A stretch of 64,000 nt of DNA from assembly GCF_022549355.1 (NCBI RefSeq), contig NZ_JAKZGL010000001.1, positions 248,001 through 312,000 on the forward strand, given 5' to 3'. The notes below the pieces were generated by a model that was not told the origin of the DNA, ran no database searches, and saw only the letters and a list, made by a program, of their open reading frames with translations. Each line of letters begins with the position of its first letter. Within the stretch, counting starts at the first letter, position 1. Below, one piece after another: positions 9,482 through 20,055 of this stretch. Source of the stretch: Acinetobacter sp. NIPH 2699. Lineage in GTDB: Bacteria; Pseudomonadota; Gammaproteobacteria; Pseudomonadales; Moraxellaceae. A program made the position numbers and the translations under genes.

Positions 9482-10525
9482 TTATGGTAATAAACCAATA
9501 CCTTCTAAACCTGCGGCCTCATCAAAATCAAACATTAAGTTCATATTTTGAACCGCTTGACCTGCTGCACCTTTAACGAGGTTATCTTGTGCAACGAGTA
9601 CAATTAATTTATTTGGTTGAGGCTGATGTATCGCAATACGTAGTTCATTTGCACCGCGAACACTACGTGTCTCAGGCGAACTATTGGCTGGCATTACATC
9701 AACAAAGCGTTCATTTTGATAGAAGCTTTCATACAATGCTTGTATATCTGTTTGTTGGCCTTGCGCTGTTAAATCAACATAAATCGTACTTAACATACCA
9801 CGGATCATTGGAACCAAATGCGGTACAAAAATGAGTTGATCAAATTGACCTTTTTGTCCTGAAATATTCTCTAGAGCTTCAACGATTTCTGGATGATGAC
9901 GATGTCCCGCTACGCCATAAGCTTTAAAATTATCCGCATTTTCACTGTAAATCATACCGAGACTGGCTTTACGCCCTGCACCTGACACGCCTGATTTCGC
10001 ATCAACAATAATACTTTGCGTATTAATCAAATGGTTTTTTAATAATGGCGCTAGACCAAGCTGAACTGTGGTTGGATAACAGCCGGGATTACCGATCACA
10101 TTCGCTTGTTTAATTTTTTCACGATTCAATTCGGTCAAACCGTATACTGATTCTTTGAGTACAGTTGGGCAATGATGTTGCATGCCATACCATTTCTCAA
10201 ATTGAGCTAAATTCTGTAAACGAAAATCAGCAGCAAGGTCAATCACTTTAGTACCCGCAGCAACCAAGGCCTCTGCATGCTGCATTGCCACGCCATGTGG
10301 TGTAGCAAAAAAAACAACATCACATTGTTTAAGCTGATCCAAATCGAGATCAGAAAACTTTAATTCAGTATGTCCTCGTAAACTTGGGAACATATCTGCA
10401 ACACGCTTTCCAGCTTCAGTACGCGAAGTGAGAATACTGACCTGAACTTGCGAATGTCTTAACAATAGACGTAGTAGTTCAACCCCTGTGTATCCAGTTC
10501 CACCAACAATACCAACAGAAATCAC
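9482..10525 (-). CDS. argC: N-acetyl-gamma-glutamyl-phosphate reductase
   Basis: 347 residues. An N-terminal NADP-binding fold begins [17 protein letters not shown], and the catalytic cysteine lies in [17 protein letters not shown] near residue 148. It reduces N-acetylglutamyl phosphate to the semialdehyde in cytosolic arginine biosynthesis. The start codon is GTG at 10525, with a GAGGTG ribosome site 6 nt upstream. The next pathway enzyme (ArgD type) is encoded elsewhere in this window at 42.1-43.3 kb, so arginine genes are dispersed. Confidence 0.96.
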   Translation of the reverse strand: MISVGIVGGTGYTGVELLRLLLRHSQVQVSILTSRTEAGKRVADMFPSLRGHTELKFSDLDLDQLKQCDVVFFATPHGVAMQHAEALVAAGTKVIDLAADFRLQNLAQFEKWYGMQHHCPTVLKESVYGLTELNREKIKQANVIGNPGCYPTTVQLGLAPLLKNHLINTQSIIVDAKSGVSGAGRKASLGMIYSENADNFKAYGVAGHRHHPEIVEALENISGQKGQFDQLIFVPHLVPMIRGMLSTIYVDLTAQGQQTDIQALYESFYQNERFVDVMPANSSPETRSVRGANELRIAIHQPQPNKLIVLVAQDNLVKGAAGQAVQNMNLMFDFDEAAGLEGIGLLP

Positions 10526-10818
10526 GTGTCACACCTCTAGCTTTCATTTAGGCAAATAGTATGGCAGTTTGGCTTGTTTTACACAATCTTCAAGTCTCTA
10601 ACTTATAAGAAAATAAAACTGACATGAATCGTCAAATTAACATGAATAAATTGGCTTATATTGTAAAAATCGGATATATAGATAGAAAAGGCATTCTTTT
10701 ATTCTGGGCTGATTTTACCATTGGTCAAGAAAGACTATTGAATCAGTATAAGATTCGCATAGAATAAAATGCTGCGGTAATAAAAATTTCATGGATGCAA
10801 AATTTTTGGAGAGCTGGA

Positions 10819-12348
10819 ATGCCTTCTTTGATGTCAGAACAAAGATTACATCATCATATTTGCTTAGGGTTGAGTACACTTTTACTTAGTTCAGCTTTGA
10901 TTGGTTGTGGTAGTGGTGAGAGTGAAGCACGTAAGGATACGCCAACAGAAGAAGTTGCTGTTCCAAAACCGAAAAACTTCAATATTAAAGTGCCTGTAGA
11001 AATACGTAATGTTGTGGTTAAGGTCTTTGATAACACTGATGACCGATTAGTTTTAGAACAAAATTTTAGTACAACAACTGATCTAGCTATTACATTACCT
11101 GAGATCCTAAATAAAAACCGTTTATATCGAGTTGAATTAACCACCACTCCTGATTCTTTGGTATACGACTTCCTTAGTCATCAATATAAAAACATTGATC
11201 TGACATTGCGAAGTTTAGTCAAAGTTGATGTCAGCGATTTAACACAAACGATACTGATCAATCCCAGCACTGAGGCGATTTATCAGCGTGCATTAGTTCG
11301 TTCAGGCCAGTTGCCAAGTGATAAAAACAACTATGCAATGAAAATTACGGCAGAACAGCTAGATCGGGCGACATCAGATATTGAAATAGCGCTGTTAAGT
11401 GCCTTTAAATATCTCAACATTACCAATGTGTACCCTTCCAATGTACTACATATATTTTCGCCACAAAGCACCAATGTAAATTCTGGATTATATTTAAATA
11501 CCTACCTGAGTTTTGGTTATCTACAACAATGGGCAAATATATATCCTGATACCTCTTTCGCTGAATTCTCTAAAAATTTAGCCATTGATTTAAGAGATGG
11601 CTATCTCGATGCAAAAAAAATTCGTGGTGATCAAGAAGCCTTGACCTCTCTGGTACTTACAACTCCAGATAATATTGACCCCGCTAAAAACAACATCATC
11701 AGTATTGCGACCAACCAAAAAAATACCAGAGAACAATATGCTGCTTCATTAAAACAAGCAGCGTTGCAACTCGCAGACACTTATGACCAAAAAAACTCTA
11801 ACCCTATCCATTATGCCCAATTGCAACAACGAAGCTATGCAGGTGTTGTACCAACAGTCAATCCACCGACATCGCACAATGTCCGCATCAATGGTGCAGG
11901 CGATTACCGTCGCGCTGTAGGTTTTTCCGATACAAGCGCAAGCTGTAATGGTTCAATCTATCCTTGTAAACAAGGGATTAAAGGGATAAATAACAACGAC
12001 CATAGCGTACCTTCTATTGAATATTTAATTGGTCACTATCAAGATATTGATCAAGATTGCCAACTTAATATACGTGCCGATGGATGGGTTGAATTAACCA
12101 AGAGTAATCAGAACTTTCGATCAAAATTAGATGGTAAAAGTACAGACACTCTATTACAAGTTGATAAAGAAAATCATGAATACCTATTAAATAGTAGTTC
12201 ACTAGAACCAAGTCATAGCGATTTACAATATCGATTTGTGCAAGTAAACATCAAAGCCAATCAAGTATTGAGTGCCAGTGCTGGTTTTGATTCTCGTCAA
12301 GCACCTGATCAATTACAGAACACTCAACTTCAATGTCAATTTAATTAG
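10819..12348 (+). CDS. Large putative lipoprotein of unknown function
   Basis: About 509 residues. The ATG at 10819 has a GGAGAG ribosome site, whereas the ATG at 10795 has none. A lipoprotein signal peptide ends in LLSSALIGC, with GSGESEA after the cysteine, so export and lipidation are expected. The remainder is mostly polar and looks secreted; two cysteines (SASCNGS, YPCKQG) lie near residue 380-390. I recognise no domain. It stands alone between divergent argC and a second lipoprotein gene (alkaline phosphatase). Confidence 0.75.
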   Translation: MPSLMSEQRLHHHICLGLSTLLLSSALIGCGSGESEARKDTPTEEVAVPKPKNFNIKVPVEIRNVVVKVFDNTDDRLVLEQNFSTTTDLAITLPEILNKNRLYRVELTTTPDSLVYDFLSHQYKNIDLTLRSLVKVDVSDLTQTILINPSTEAIYQRALVRSGQLPSDKNNYAMKITAEQLDRATSDIEIALLSAFKYLNITNVYPSNVLHIFSPQSTNVNSGLYLNTYLSFGYLQQWANIYPDTSFAEFSKNLAIDLRDGYLDAKKIRGDQEALTSLVLTTPDNIDPAKNNIISIATNQKNTREQYAASLKQAALQLADTYDQKNSNPIHYAQLQQRSYAGVVPTVNPPTSHNVRINGAGDYRRAVGFSDTSASCNGSIYPCKQGIKGINNNDHSVPSIEYLIGHYQDIDQDCQLNIRADGWVELTKSNQNFRSKLDGKSTDTLLQVDKENHEYLLNSSSLEPSHSDLQYRFVQVNIKANQVLSASAGFDSRQAPDQLQNTQLQCQFN

Positions 12349-12357
12349 GGTCAGTTG

Positions 12358-12392
12358 ACAGACAACAGCATGTAATCGGTGTTGTTGTCTGT
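12358..12392. repeat. Hairpin after the lipoprotein gene
   Basis: 10-bp inverted repeat (ACAGACAACA / TGTTGTCTGT) 10 bp after the stop codon, without a clear T-run. Possibly a weak terminator. Confidence 0.5.
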
Positions 12393-12620
12393 TCATATGG
12401 TCATTTGTTTAATTGAAAAATAAAAAAGAGAAATTGAGATTAATATTGCAATAACATAAAAAGATTAAGGTCTATTGACATTTTATCGTTGAAAAAATTA
12501 CATTTCAGACATAATTTGTATAAAGAACATACTATTGAAAGAAAACTGTCATCAAAGTTTAACTCAACATTCACATTTCACAATTAGTGTAATTATCAAC
12601 TAATTTGTTGAGTCGGAATT

Positions 12621-14111
12621 TTGAACGCTAAGCCTTTACTACTCCCTATTCTTATCTCTTTATTAACTGCCTGCGGTGGAGATAGTGACAATAATGATCA
12701 TTCATCAATCACTCAGCCTCCTGAAAAACCTGAACCGCCTGTTACAACACCTCATCCAATGGGAGAACTCTTGGAAGCTGGCGCGAACGGAGACATTCGT
12801 CAGTTTGGTGGCGCAACTCGCTTAAAAAAAGAACGTACCCAAGCAGTAAAAGAATCATTAAGTGATAAAACAGTTAAACATGTCATTCTCTTTATCGGTG
12901 ATGGTACCAGTGATTCTGAGATCACAGCAGCGCGTAATTATGCAGAGGGTGCCGCAGGTTATTTTAAAGGAATTGATGTACTCCCTTTTACTGGGAGTTA
13001 TACGACGTATGCCTTAGATAAAATGGGAGCTATTGATTATGTTACTGACTCAGCTGCATCTGCGACAGCGTGGGCTTCTGGCATTAAAACTTATAATAAT
13101 GCCCTCGGTTTAGATATTTATGGCAAACATCACGCAACTTTATTAGAACTGGCTAAAAAAGCGGGTTATGCAACAGGAAATGTCACAACGACTGAACTAC
13201 AAGATGCGACCCCAGCGGCACAGATTTCACACATTAGCGCTCGTAGTTGCTATGGTCCGAATGAAACCTCAGCAAAATGCCCAGAAAGTGCGCTTGAAAA
13301 TGGTGGACAAGGTTCAATTACTGAACAACTTTTAGCTACTCGCGCTGATGTGAGCCTAGGTGGAGGTAAAAAAACATTCTATCAAACAGCCAAAGCAGGT
13401 CCTTATCAAGGAAAAACTTTACTTCAACAAGCGGAACAAAAAGGCTATCAAATCGTTGAAGACCTAAATTCCTTGCAGAACATTCAAATTGCGAATCAGA
13501 ACCAGCCCTTATTAGGTTTATTTGCTGAAGGTAATCTCCCTGTAATCTGGAGTGGTCCTAGAACGCAACTCAATGGTCATAAAAAAGCGGCTGAAAGTTG
13601 TATAGAAAATACAGCCTTTAGCGCATCTACTCCGCGTTTGGCCCAAATGACGGAAAAAGCAATCCAATTACTCAGTCCGAATACAAAAGGCTTCTTCTTA
13701 CAAGTTGAAAGTGGCTCAATTGACAAACGGAATCATGCAGCCGACCCATGTGGTCAAATTGGCGAAACCGTACAACTTGATGAAGCTATTCAAGTCGCGC
13801 TCAAATTTGCAAAAGAAAACGGCGATACCTTGATCGTAGTTACAGGTGATCATGCGCATACCAGCCAAATCATTCCAATCAATGGAGATAGTCCTGGTCA
13901 AACAGCAGCACTCAAAACCAAAGACGGAGTTGCAATGGCAATTAACTACGGCACTGCTCCAGAAGGGTCAAGTCAACATCATACAGGCGCTCAGGTACGT
14001 ATCGCAGCGTATGGACCGCGGGCGGCCAATGTATCAGGCTTACTTGATCAAACAGATTTGTTCTTTATCATTCGTGATGCTTTAGGCATTGCACAAAACG
14101 CCTCTAGATAA
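12621..14111 (+). CDS. phoA: Alkaline phosphatase, lipoprotein form
   Basis: 496 residues starting at TTG; an in-frame TGA nine nucleotides upstream leaves no earlier start. A lipobox ISLLTAC precedes a Pro-rich linker (about 35-45). The alkaline phosphatase fold shows the metal motif [10 protein letters not shown], the nucleophile Ser in [13 protein letters not shown] (near residue 145), [14 protein letters not shown] and [10 protein letters not shown]. It releases phosphate from monoesters outside the inner membrane using zinc and magnesium. A CTGTCAT heptamer lies 70 bp upstream, but its partner repeat is poor, so Pho control is not claimed. Confidence 0.9.
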   Translation: MNAKPLLLPILISLLTACGGDSDNNDHSSITQPPEKPEPPVTTPHPMGELLEAGANGDIRQFGGATRLKKERTQAVKESLSDKTVKHVILFIGDGTSDSEITAARNYAEGAAGYFKGIDVLPFTGSYTTYALDKMGAIDYVTDSAASATAWASGIKTYNNALGLDIYGKHHATLLELAKKAGYATGNVTTTELQDATPAAQISHISARSCYGPNETSAKCPESALENGGQGSITEQLLATRADVSLGGGKKTFYQTAKAGPYQGKTLLQQAEQKGYQIVEDLNSLQNIQIANQNQPLLGLFAEGNLPVIWSGPRTQLNGHKKAAESCIENTAFSASTPRLAQMTEKAIQLLSPNTKGFFLQVESGSIDKRNHAADPCGQIGETVQLDEAIQVALKFAKENGDTLIVVTGDHAHTSQIIPINGDSPGQTAALKTKDGVAMAINYGTAPEGSSQHHTGAQVRIAAYGPRAANVSGLLDQTDLFFIIRDALGIAQNASR

Positions 14112-14267
14112 GCATAATCCTCACATACATATTAATTGAAAATTACCGCAATATATTTAAATTTAAGTGTATTGCGGTCACTTTTTCTGTACGCTCTACG
14201 GAGCATGCACACCTCATTTATTCAGATGCTATACTTTCAAAATTATTCTGATTAATCTTAATACAGC

Positions 14268-14879
14268 ATGCCTATAACACATAAAATCCCAGAATTTCTT
14301 ATATACACTAGATTAATTTTCGGCTTTCTAATTCTTGCCATCACCTTATTACAACCAACGTTTTATCCACTTTATACCGTGATTCTATTAACACTTGGGC
14401 TATTGAGCGATATTTTTGATGGCATGATTGCAAGACGTTTAGGTATATCCAATCAAAGATTGCGTCGATTGGATTCAAATATTGATCAGATCTTTTTTAT
14501 TTGTGTGATCACTGCGGTCTACTTGCAACAACCAGAATTCTTTAAACAGCAGTTAACCCCTATTATTATTCTAATTATTTTTGAAACAATGACGTATGTC
14601 GTAAGTTACATCAAATTCAAGAAAGAAATCGCAACCCATAGCATCGGTGCCAAGATATGGACTTTATTTCTATTTGCCTTATTGGTACAGGTGACGCTCA
14701 CTGGTCACGCTCAGCTATTATTGAGTATCGTTTTTTGGTTGGGAGTCATAACTCGCGCGGAAATTATCGCAATTATCTTGGTTTTAAAACACTGGCAAAA
14801 CGATGTACCCAATCTGAAACAAGCTTGGCGTATTCGCAAAGGATTAACAGTACAACACAATCGTTTCTTTAATGGCTGA
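14268..14879 (+). CDS. CDP-alcohol phosphatidyltransferase family protein
   Basis: 203 residues with about five membrane helices. The family motif is present as DIFDGMIARRLG...RRLDSNID (about 48-74), matching DxxDGxxAR and the distal DxxxD; the usual Gly before the third Asp is replaced. Such enzymes transfer a phosphatidyl or similar CDP-linked group to an alcohol at the inner membrane. Relatives include PgsA and cardiolipin-type synthases; the alcohol acceptor cannot be decided. It is 160 bp downstream of the alkaline phosphatase gene. Confidence 0.82.
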   Translation: MPITHKIPEFLIYTRLIFGFLILAITLLQPTFYPLYTVILLTLGLLSDIFDGMIARRLGISNQRLRRLDSNIDQIFFICVITAVYLQQPEFFKQQLTPIIILIIFETMTYVVSYIKFKKEIATHSIGAKIWTLFLFALLVQVTLTGHAQLLLSIVFWLGVITRAEIIAIILVLKHWQNDVPNLKQAWRIRKGLTVQHNRFFNG

Positions 14880-14897
14880 ATCATTGCAATCCATAGC

Positions 14898-15593
14898 TTA
14901 GATCTTTTTATAGTACCAACTTGGCAATTGCATCTGTTTTAATTGCCTGCGATGTTCGAGATAATTTTCATCATGTTTAGCCACTTCATTCCAAAAAGCG
15001 GCACTATGATCAAAATGTTTGGTATGCGCCAATTCATGTACGCAAACAGCACGCACATTATGTTCAGGCATCAACACCAGCGCGGCATTTAACATGATGT
15101 CATGTTTTGAACTACAACTTCCCCATCGCGTTTTCGGTTTTCGTATACTGCATTGTTGGAATGGCAAACCAACGTCTTGACTCACCTGAGCTAAATATTC
15201 TGGTAAAAACTGTTTTGCATATGCCAATACCGCTGCTTGCAAAGCACCCTCAGGCTGTTCATTTCGTATCAGTAAAAGCTGTTGTTCCCAATCAAACTTA
15301 AAAATATGACGCTGTTGCTGTTGAATAATTTTAAACGGTTGCGAATGGCGAAATAACCTGAGTTCATCAGGAAACGTTGTTGTTTGATTTAACTGTTGTT
15401 GCTGTTTTGACCACGTATCAATCAGCCATTGTTCGGATTGATTTAAAAATTGTTGAATTTGCCTTTTACTACAAAATGCTGGAACAGTTAAACGGATACC
15501 TGTAGGCTCAACACGCAAACGTAAATTTCTCGCCCTTGCATGTCGAACCATTTTAATTTCAGGTAATAGTGTTTCCAATGAAACTGTTGCCAT
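14898..15593 (-). CDS. YgjP-like M48-type zinc metallopeptidase
   Basis: 231 residues. The signature KTRWGSCSSKHDIMLN (about 153-168) and the zinc motif HELAHTKHFDHSAAFW (HExxH plus a downstream His, about 186-201) define the YgjP/DUF45 family. No signal peptide is present, so it is probably cytosolic. Its ATG overlaps the rpiA stop (TAATG), so it is translated as the second gene of an rpiA operon. Substrate unknown. Confidence 0.88.
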   Translation of the reverse strand: MATVSLETLLPEIKMVRHARARNLRLRVEPTGIRLTVPAFCSKRQIQQFLNQSEQWLIDTWSKQQQQLNQTTTFPDELRLFRHSQPFKIIQQQQRHIFKFDWEQQLLLIRNEQPEGALQAAVLAYAKQFLPEYLAQVSQDVGLPFQQCSIRKPKTRWGSCSSKHDIMLNAALVLMPEHNVRAVCVHELAHTKHFDHSAAFWNEVAKHDENYLEHRRQLKQMQLPSWYYKKI

Positions 15594-16264
15594 TACTGCG
15601 CTGTACGTTCTTCGATACCATGATCAGTTGCGACAATCGCAATGCTTGCTGCATTTAAAGCAAAAATACCGTTTGTTACTACGCCAGGAATGTTATTAAT
15701 GGTTTTTTCTACATCAATGGCATTTAAGATATTTAAATTGAATACATCCAAAATCACATTACCATTATCAGTCACCACACCTTCACGGTAAGCGGGATCG
15801 CCTCCTAAAGCAACAATCTTACGCGCGACTGCTGAACGTGCCATTGGAATGACCTCGATTGGCAATGGAAAATCACGTCCTAACTGATCAACCCATTTTG
15901 AATCATCAACAATACATACAAATTTCTTTGCAATAGAGGCAACAATTTTTTCACGTGTCAATGCAGCACCACCGCCTTTAATCATATGCATGTGACGGTC
16001 AATCTCATCTGCCCCATCAACATAAGCATCTAATCCCCCGACTGAGTTCATATCAACCACTTCAATACCTAATTTTTTCAATCGTTCTGCCGTGGCATTC
16101 GAACTCGCAACAGCGGCTTCGAGTTGCAGTTCAGGCAATAAATCAATTAAAAAATTAACCGTACTTCCAGTTCCTACGCCTAAAATGCCGCCTTTAGGTA
16201 AATGTTTTAAAGCTGCTTTTGCTGCAGCTTGTTTTTTTTCATCTTGGGTTGCATATAGACTCAT
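15593..16264 (-). CDS. rpiA: Ribose-5-phosphate isomerase A
   Basis: 223 residues from ATG 16264 (a TTG at 16276 would add four). Typical RpiA motifs: [32 protein letters not shown] and [14 protein letters not shown]. It interconverts ribose 5-phosphate and ribulose 5-phosphate in the pentose phosphate pathway. First gene of a two-gene minus-strand unit with the YgjP-like peptidase, divergent from ilvA. Confidence 0.96.
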   Translation of the reverse strand: MSLYATQDEKKQAAAKAALKHLPKGGILGVGTGSTVNFLIDLLPELQLEAAVASSNATAERLKKLGIEVVDMNSVGGLDAYVDGADEIDRHMHMIKGGGAALTREKIVASIAKKFVCIVDDSKWVDQLGRDFPLPIEVIPMARSAVARKIVALGGDPAYREGVVTDNGNVILDVFNLNILNAIDVEKTINNIPGVVTNGIFALNAASIAIVATDHGIEERTAQ

Positions 16265-16323
16265 GACTTCACTCAACTATTTTGACATTTGCCGCAAGAA
16301 AACAGCGCAAATGTACAGGGGTT

Positions 16324-16332
16324 TGCTACAAT
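16324..16332 (+). promoter_or_regulatory. Extended -10 promoter of ilvA
   Basis: TGCTACAAT gives an extended -10 element (TG-N-TACAAT), 37 bp before the preferred ilvA start. No good -35 is visible at 17 bp, which fits an extended -10 promoter. Confidence 0.5.
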
Positions 16333-16368
16333 GTTCCCCTATTTTAAACTGTTATAGGGAAGATGAAC

Positions 16369-17907
16369 ATGCTGTCTCGTGTGGTACGACAAATTTTACA
16401 AGCAACGGTTTATGATGTTGCGATTGAAACACCGCTTGAAGCAGCTCCCCGAATTAGTCAAAAAATTAATAATCACATTCGCTTTAAACGTGAAGATTTA
16501 CAACCTGTTTTCTCTTTTAAATTACGTGGTGCTTATAACCGCATCAGCCAACTTCCAAAAGATCAATTGGACCGTGGTGTCATCTGTGCCTCTGCGGGTA
16601 ACCATGCTCAAGGCGTAGCATTGTCTGGGAAAAAACTGGGTATTCCTGCCATTATTGTGATGCCGAGTACTACACCTGATATTAAAGTCCAAGCGGTTAG
16701 AAACTTAGGCGGTCAGGTTGTGTTACACGGCGATAGTTTTGACGTTGCCAACAAATATGCAAAACAACGTGCTGAAACTGAAGGTCTGGTTTTTGTTCCG
16801 CCTTATGACGATGAACTCGTTATTGCGGGGCAAGGTACCATTGCCAATGAATTACTTCGTCAATGGCGTGATGTTGAGTATGTCTTTGTTGCCGTTGGTG
16901 GTGGTGGTTTAATCGCTGGTGTTGCAGCCTATCTCGGAGAAGTTGCACCACACGTCAAAGTTATTGGTGTTGAATACGAAGAATCGGCTTGTTTAAAAGC
17001 CGCGCTTGAATCAAATGAACGTGTGATTTTACCACATGTCGGTTTATTTGCCGATGGTACAGCCGTTGCTCAGATTGGTGAGCTCCCTTTTGAAATGGTC
17101 AAACTGCGTAAATCTGACAACTCAGGTCCTATTGTTGAACCCGATGTTGTGACCGTCGATACAGACGAAATCTGTGCAGCGATCAAAGATACTTATGACG
17201 AAAACCGTAGTATCGTGGAGCCTTCTGGCGCAATGGCATTGGCAGGCATTAAGAAATATGTCGCTCAACATCAATTGACTGATAAAAATATGGTGTCGAT
17301 TGTTTGTGGTGCCAACATGAATTTTGATCGCCTACGCTATATTGCCGAACGTACTGAGTTGGGTGAGCGTAAAGAAGCCATTTATGCAGTCACCATCCCT
17401 GAACAAAAAGGCGCATTTTTACAATTCTGCCGCGCTTTACAAGGCCGTAATATTACCGAGTTTAACTATCGTGCCAGCGAGAGTGGTCAAGCGCAGGTAT
17501 TTGTTGGGATTAGCTTAAAAGGTGGCGAAACTGAACGCCATGAGATTCATGAGTTACTCAAACAACAATATGAAGTAGATGATTTATCTGACGATGAAGT
17601 CGCGAAACTACATATTCGTTATCTAATCGGTGGACATGCAAATCTTGAAAATGAACGTTTATTCCGTGTGGAATTCCCAGAGCGTCCAGGTGCTCTACTG
17701 ATGTTCCTTGAACGTTTAGGCCCAACACATAACATTACACTGTTCCACTATCGTAATCATGGCGCTGCTGAAGGTCGAGTTCTTGTTGGCTTACAAGCAA
17801 CCGATGCCAAGCAAAATCCTGATGGTTTGATTGAAACATTGGAGCAAATTACTTATCCATATGCAGAGATCAGTGACAATATTGGATATAAACGCTTCCT
17901 CAAATAA
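16369..17907 (+). CDS. ilvA: Threonine ammonia-lyase, biosynthetic
   Basis: 512 residues. The PLP domain includes FKREDLQPVFSFKLRGAYNR (Schiff-base Lys near 56), ASAGNHAQGVALSG and the phosphate loop VGGGGLIAG. Two C-terminal ACT-like regulatory repeats (about 325-410 and 420-508) are the site of isoleucine inhibition in this family. It makes 2-oxobutanoate from threonine, the first step to isoleucine. The ATG at 16369 is better placed after the AGGGA ribosome site than the ATG at 16363. A terminator follows. Confidence 0.96.
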   Translation: MLSRVVRQILQATVYDVAIETPLEAAPRISQKINNHIRFKREDLQPVFSFKLRGAYNRISQLPKDQLDRGVICASAGNHAQGVALSGKKLGIPAIIVMPSTTPDIKVQAVRNLGGQVVLHGDSFDVANKYAKQRAETEGLVFVPPYDDELVIAGQGTIANELLRQWRDVEYVFVAVGGGGLIAGVAAYLGEVAPHVKVIGVEYEESACLKAALESNERVILPHVGLFADGTAVAQIGELPFEMVKLRKSDNSGPIVEPDVVTVDTDEICAAIKDTYDENRSIVEPSGAMALAGIKKYVAQHQLTDKNMVSIVCGANMNFDRLRYIAERTELGERKEAIYAVTIPEQKGAFLQFCRALQGRNITEFNYRASESGQAQVFVGISLKGGETERHEIHELLKQQYEVDDLSDDEVAKLHIRYLIGGHANLENERLFRVEFPERPGALLMFLERLGPTHNITLFHYRNHGAAEGRVLVGLQATDAKQNPDGLIETLEQITYPYAEISDNIGYKRFLK

Positions 17908-17920
17908 AATTCTAAATCGT

Positions 17921-17950
17921 ATAAAGCCGACTCAATGTCGGCTTTATTTT
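17921..17950 (+). terminator. ilvA terminator
   Basis: 9-bp stem AAAGCCGAC/GTCGGCTTT with a 5-nt loop followed by TATTTTT, 14 bp after the ilvA stop. Confidence 0.9.
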
Positions 17951-18065
17951 TGTACAATGATCTCTAGTTATCTGGATACGACAACACAAAATCATTACAA
18001 ACAGAAAAATTATTCCATCTTAAAATGGATAAAAAGATATTTTTATCATTTAGTTAAGGACAGTT

Positions 18066-18716
18066 ATGGCACAGTTTGCAGTCATTGGTTTAGGTAGTTT
18101 TGGAGCAACTGTTGCCTTAGAACTCACCAAACTCAATCATGATGTCATTGGCATTGATACCATTAAACGCAATGTTGAAAATATATCGGATCTGATCACA
18201 CATGCCGTTATCGCGGATGCAACCGATGAGCATGTTTTAGATGAACTGAATATCCAAAATTGTGATGCTGTCGTTGTTGCAATTGGCGAAGATATTGAAG
18301 CAAGCATTTTATGTGTCTTAAATTTAAAGAATTTAGGCGTAGAAAAAATCTTGGTCAAAGCCAAGACCAAAGCACACCATACCATTCTCTCTCATTTAGA
18401 CATCACAAAGATTATTCATCCTGAAGAAGATATGGGAGTTCGTGTTGCTCAAGCCCTGAATTATCCAATGGTCAGTCGATATATGGCTTTGGATGATGAC
18501 CATTACATCGTCAAAGTGCCAGTACATGACAAACTGAACAATGTAAACTTGTCAGGAATACTGAAACAAGAACCCAATATCAAACTTTTATTACTCAAAC
18601 GAGATCAACAAATCCTCTACGAAACCGATGCAAACTTTACCTTACAGACGGATGATGTCCTGATTTTAGAAGGTTCACTCAGCCATCTCAAAAAACTTTC
18701 AGGATGTTTCCTATAA
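18066..18716 (+). CDS. ktrA: Potassium uptake regulatory subunit KtrA (TrkA family)
   Basis: 216 residues with an RCK_N Rossmann domain (GLGSFGATVALEL at 8-20, acidic ligand loop ending DTIKR) and an RCK_C domain (about 135-216). This peripheral subunit binds nucleotide and gates the membrane partner. The stop at 18716 is 1 bp from the start of the next gene, which codes for the channel-like subunit, so the two form an operon. Confidence 0.92.
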   Translation: MAQFAVIGLGSFGATVALELTKLNHDVIGIDTIKRNVENISDLITHAVIADATDEHVLDELNIQNCDAVVVAIGEDIEASILCVLNLKNLGVEKILVKAKTKAHHTILSHLDITKIIHPEEDMGVRVAQALNYPMVSRYMALDDDHYIVKVPVHDKLNNVNLSGILKQEPNIKLLLLKRDQQILYETDANFTLQTDDVLILEGSLSHLKKLSGCFL

Positions 18717-18717
18717 A

Positions 18718-20055
18718 ATGCCAATAAAAATAAACTCCCAGAAAATTTTTAACCTGAGTCCGCCCTCATTACTGGCAATCGGTTTTCTCAGTTTTATTGT
18801 GATTGGAACAATATTACTTAAGCTTCCTTTTAGCAATAACGGTAATGTCAGTTGGATGGATGCATTATTTACTGCAACATCTGCAGTGACAATCACAGGT
18901 TTATCGGTGGTGAATCTGAGTGAATCATTCAATCATCTGGGACAGTTTATTATTTTATTATTGATTCAGTCTGGCGGTTTAGGTTTTATGACCTTTGCCA
19001 TTTTGGCGGCATTAAGTCTTGCCCCAAAACTGGGTTTAAAACAACAAATGATGGCTCAAGACAGCTTAGGCCAAACTAGCCTATCCAAAGTCACCTTTGT
19101 GGCAAAAGGCGTTGTATTGTATACGCTGTTCTTTGAACTCATTGGTGTGATTATATTAACCGCATCATTTGCCCCAATGTACGGTTTTGCACGTGGGCTT
19201 TATTATGCTGTGTTCTATAGTGTTTCTGCTTTTAATAATGCAGGATTTTCGCTATTTGGCAGCAGTCTCATCAATTTTCAAAGCCATTATTTAATTTGTT
19301 TAACCATTAGCATGTTATACATTATTGGAGGTATTGGCTTTTTGGTTCTCATTGATGTGAAACAAAATAAACGCTGGAGCAAGCTGACACCCAACAGTAA
19401 ACTGATACTCAGTACCATTGCGATTTTAAATTTAGTCGCTTTCGTCCTGATCTGGTTATTAGAATCAAATAATCCACTGACATTAGGTGCAATGAATCTG
19501 GGTGAACAAGCCATGAATGCTTGGTTTCAAGCAACTGTTCCGCGTTCTTCTGGATTTAATACCATTGATACTGGTTCGATGGAACATAGTACAGCACTCC
19601 TTACAATGTTACTGATGTTCATTGGTGGAGGTTCTCTCAGTACCGCAGGTGGTATTAAAGTCGGTACTTTTGTGATCTTGGTTTTATGCGTGATTTCTTT
19701 TTTAAGACGCAATGAAGAAATCCGTATTTTTAATCATTCTGTCTCACATGAAACAACCTATAAAGCACTTGCAGTAACAGCGATTACTGGAATGCTGATC
19801 TTCACAGGTTGCTTTGTCATCTTTCTTTTGGAACCAAAACTAGACGCACTCGATTTGATGTTTGAAGTCGTTTCGGCAGCATGTACGGTGGGTTTGTCGC
19901 GTGGTGTAACCAGTGAACTTCATGATGGAAGTTTATTTGTATTAAGTCTACTCATGTATACAGGCCGTCTAGGACCATTGACCCTTGCCTACTTAATTGC
20001 GACCCCGAAGAAGAGTCGCTTAAAACATGCCAATGCCAATATTCAGATTGGATAA
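18718..20055 (+). CDS. ktrB: Potassium transporter membrane subunit KtrB (TrkH family)
   Basis: 445 residues, with four repeated membrane-pore-membrane units. Selectivity-filter loops are visible as TSAVTITGLSVVN (about 62), SAFNNAGFSLFG (about 162), RSSGFNTIDTG (about 276) and SAACTVGLSRG (about 388), each with the conserved Gly. With KtrA it imports potassium, in relatives driven by sodium. The final 13 nt overlap the convergent gene at 20043. Confidence 0.93.
   Translation: MPIKINSQKIFNLSPPSLLAIGFLSFIVIGTILLKLPFSNNGNVSWMDALFTATSAVTITGLSVVNLSESFNHLGQFIILLLIQSGGLGFMTFAILAALSLAPKLGLKQQMMAQDSLGQTSLSKVTFVAKGVVLYTLFFELIGVIILTASFAPMYGFARGLYYAVFYSVSAFNNAGFSLFGSSLINFQSHYLICLTISMLYIIGGIGFLVLIDVKQNKRWSKLTPNSKLILSTIAILNLVAFVLIWLLESNNPLTLGAMNLGEQAMNAWFQATVPRSSGFNTIDTGSMEHSTALLTMLLMFIGGGSLSTAGGIKVGTFVILVLCVISFLRRNEEIRIFNHSVSHETTYKALAVTAITGMLIFTGCFVIFLLEPKLDALDLMFEVVSAACTVGLSRGVTSELHDGSLFVLSLLMYTGRLGPLTLAYLIATPKKSRLKHANANIQIG

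Noticed and set aside
10624..10767. 47-codon plus-strand ORF between argC and the lipoprotein gene
   Set aside because: No ribosome site, no recognisable sequence and a likely promoter region; coding is not supported.
12550..12570. Possible Pho box before the alkaline phosphatase gene
   Set aside because: One CTGTCAT heptamer is present but the second half-site does not match.
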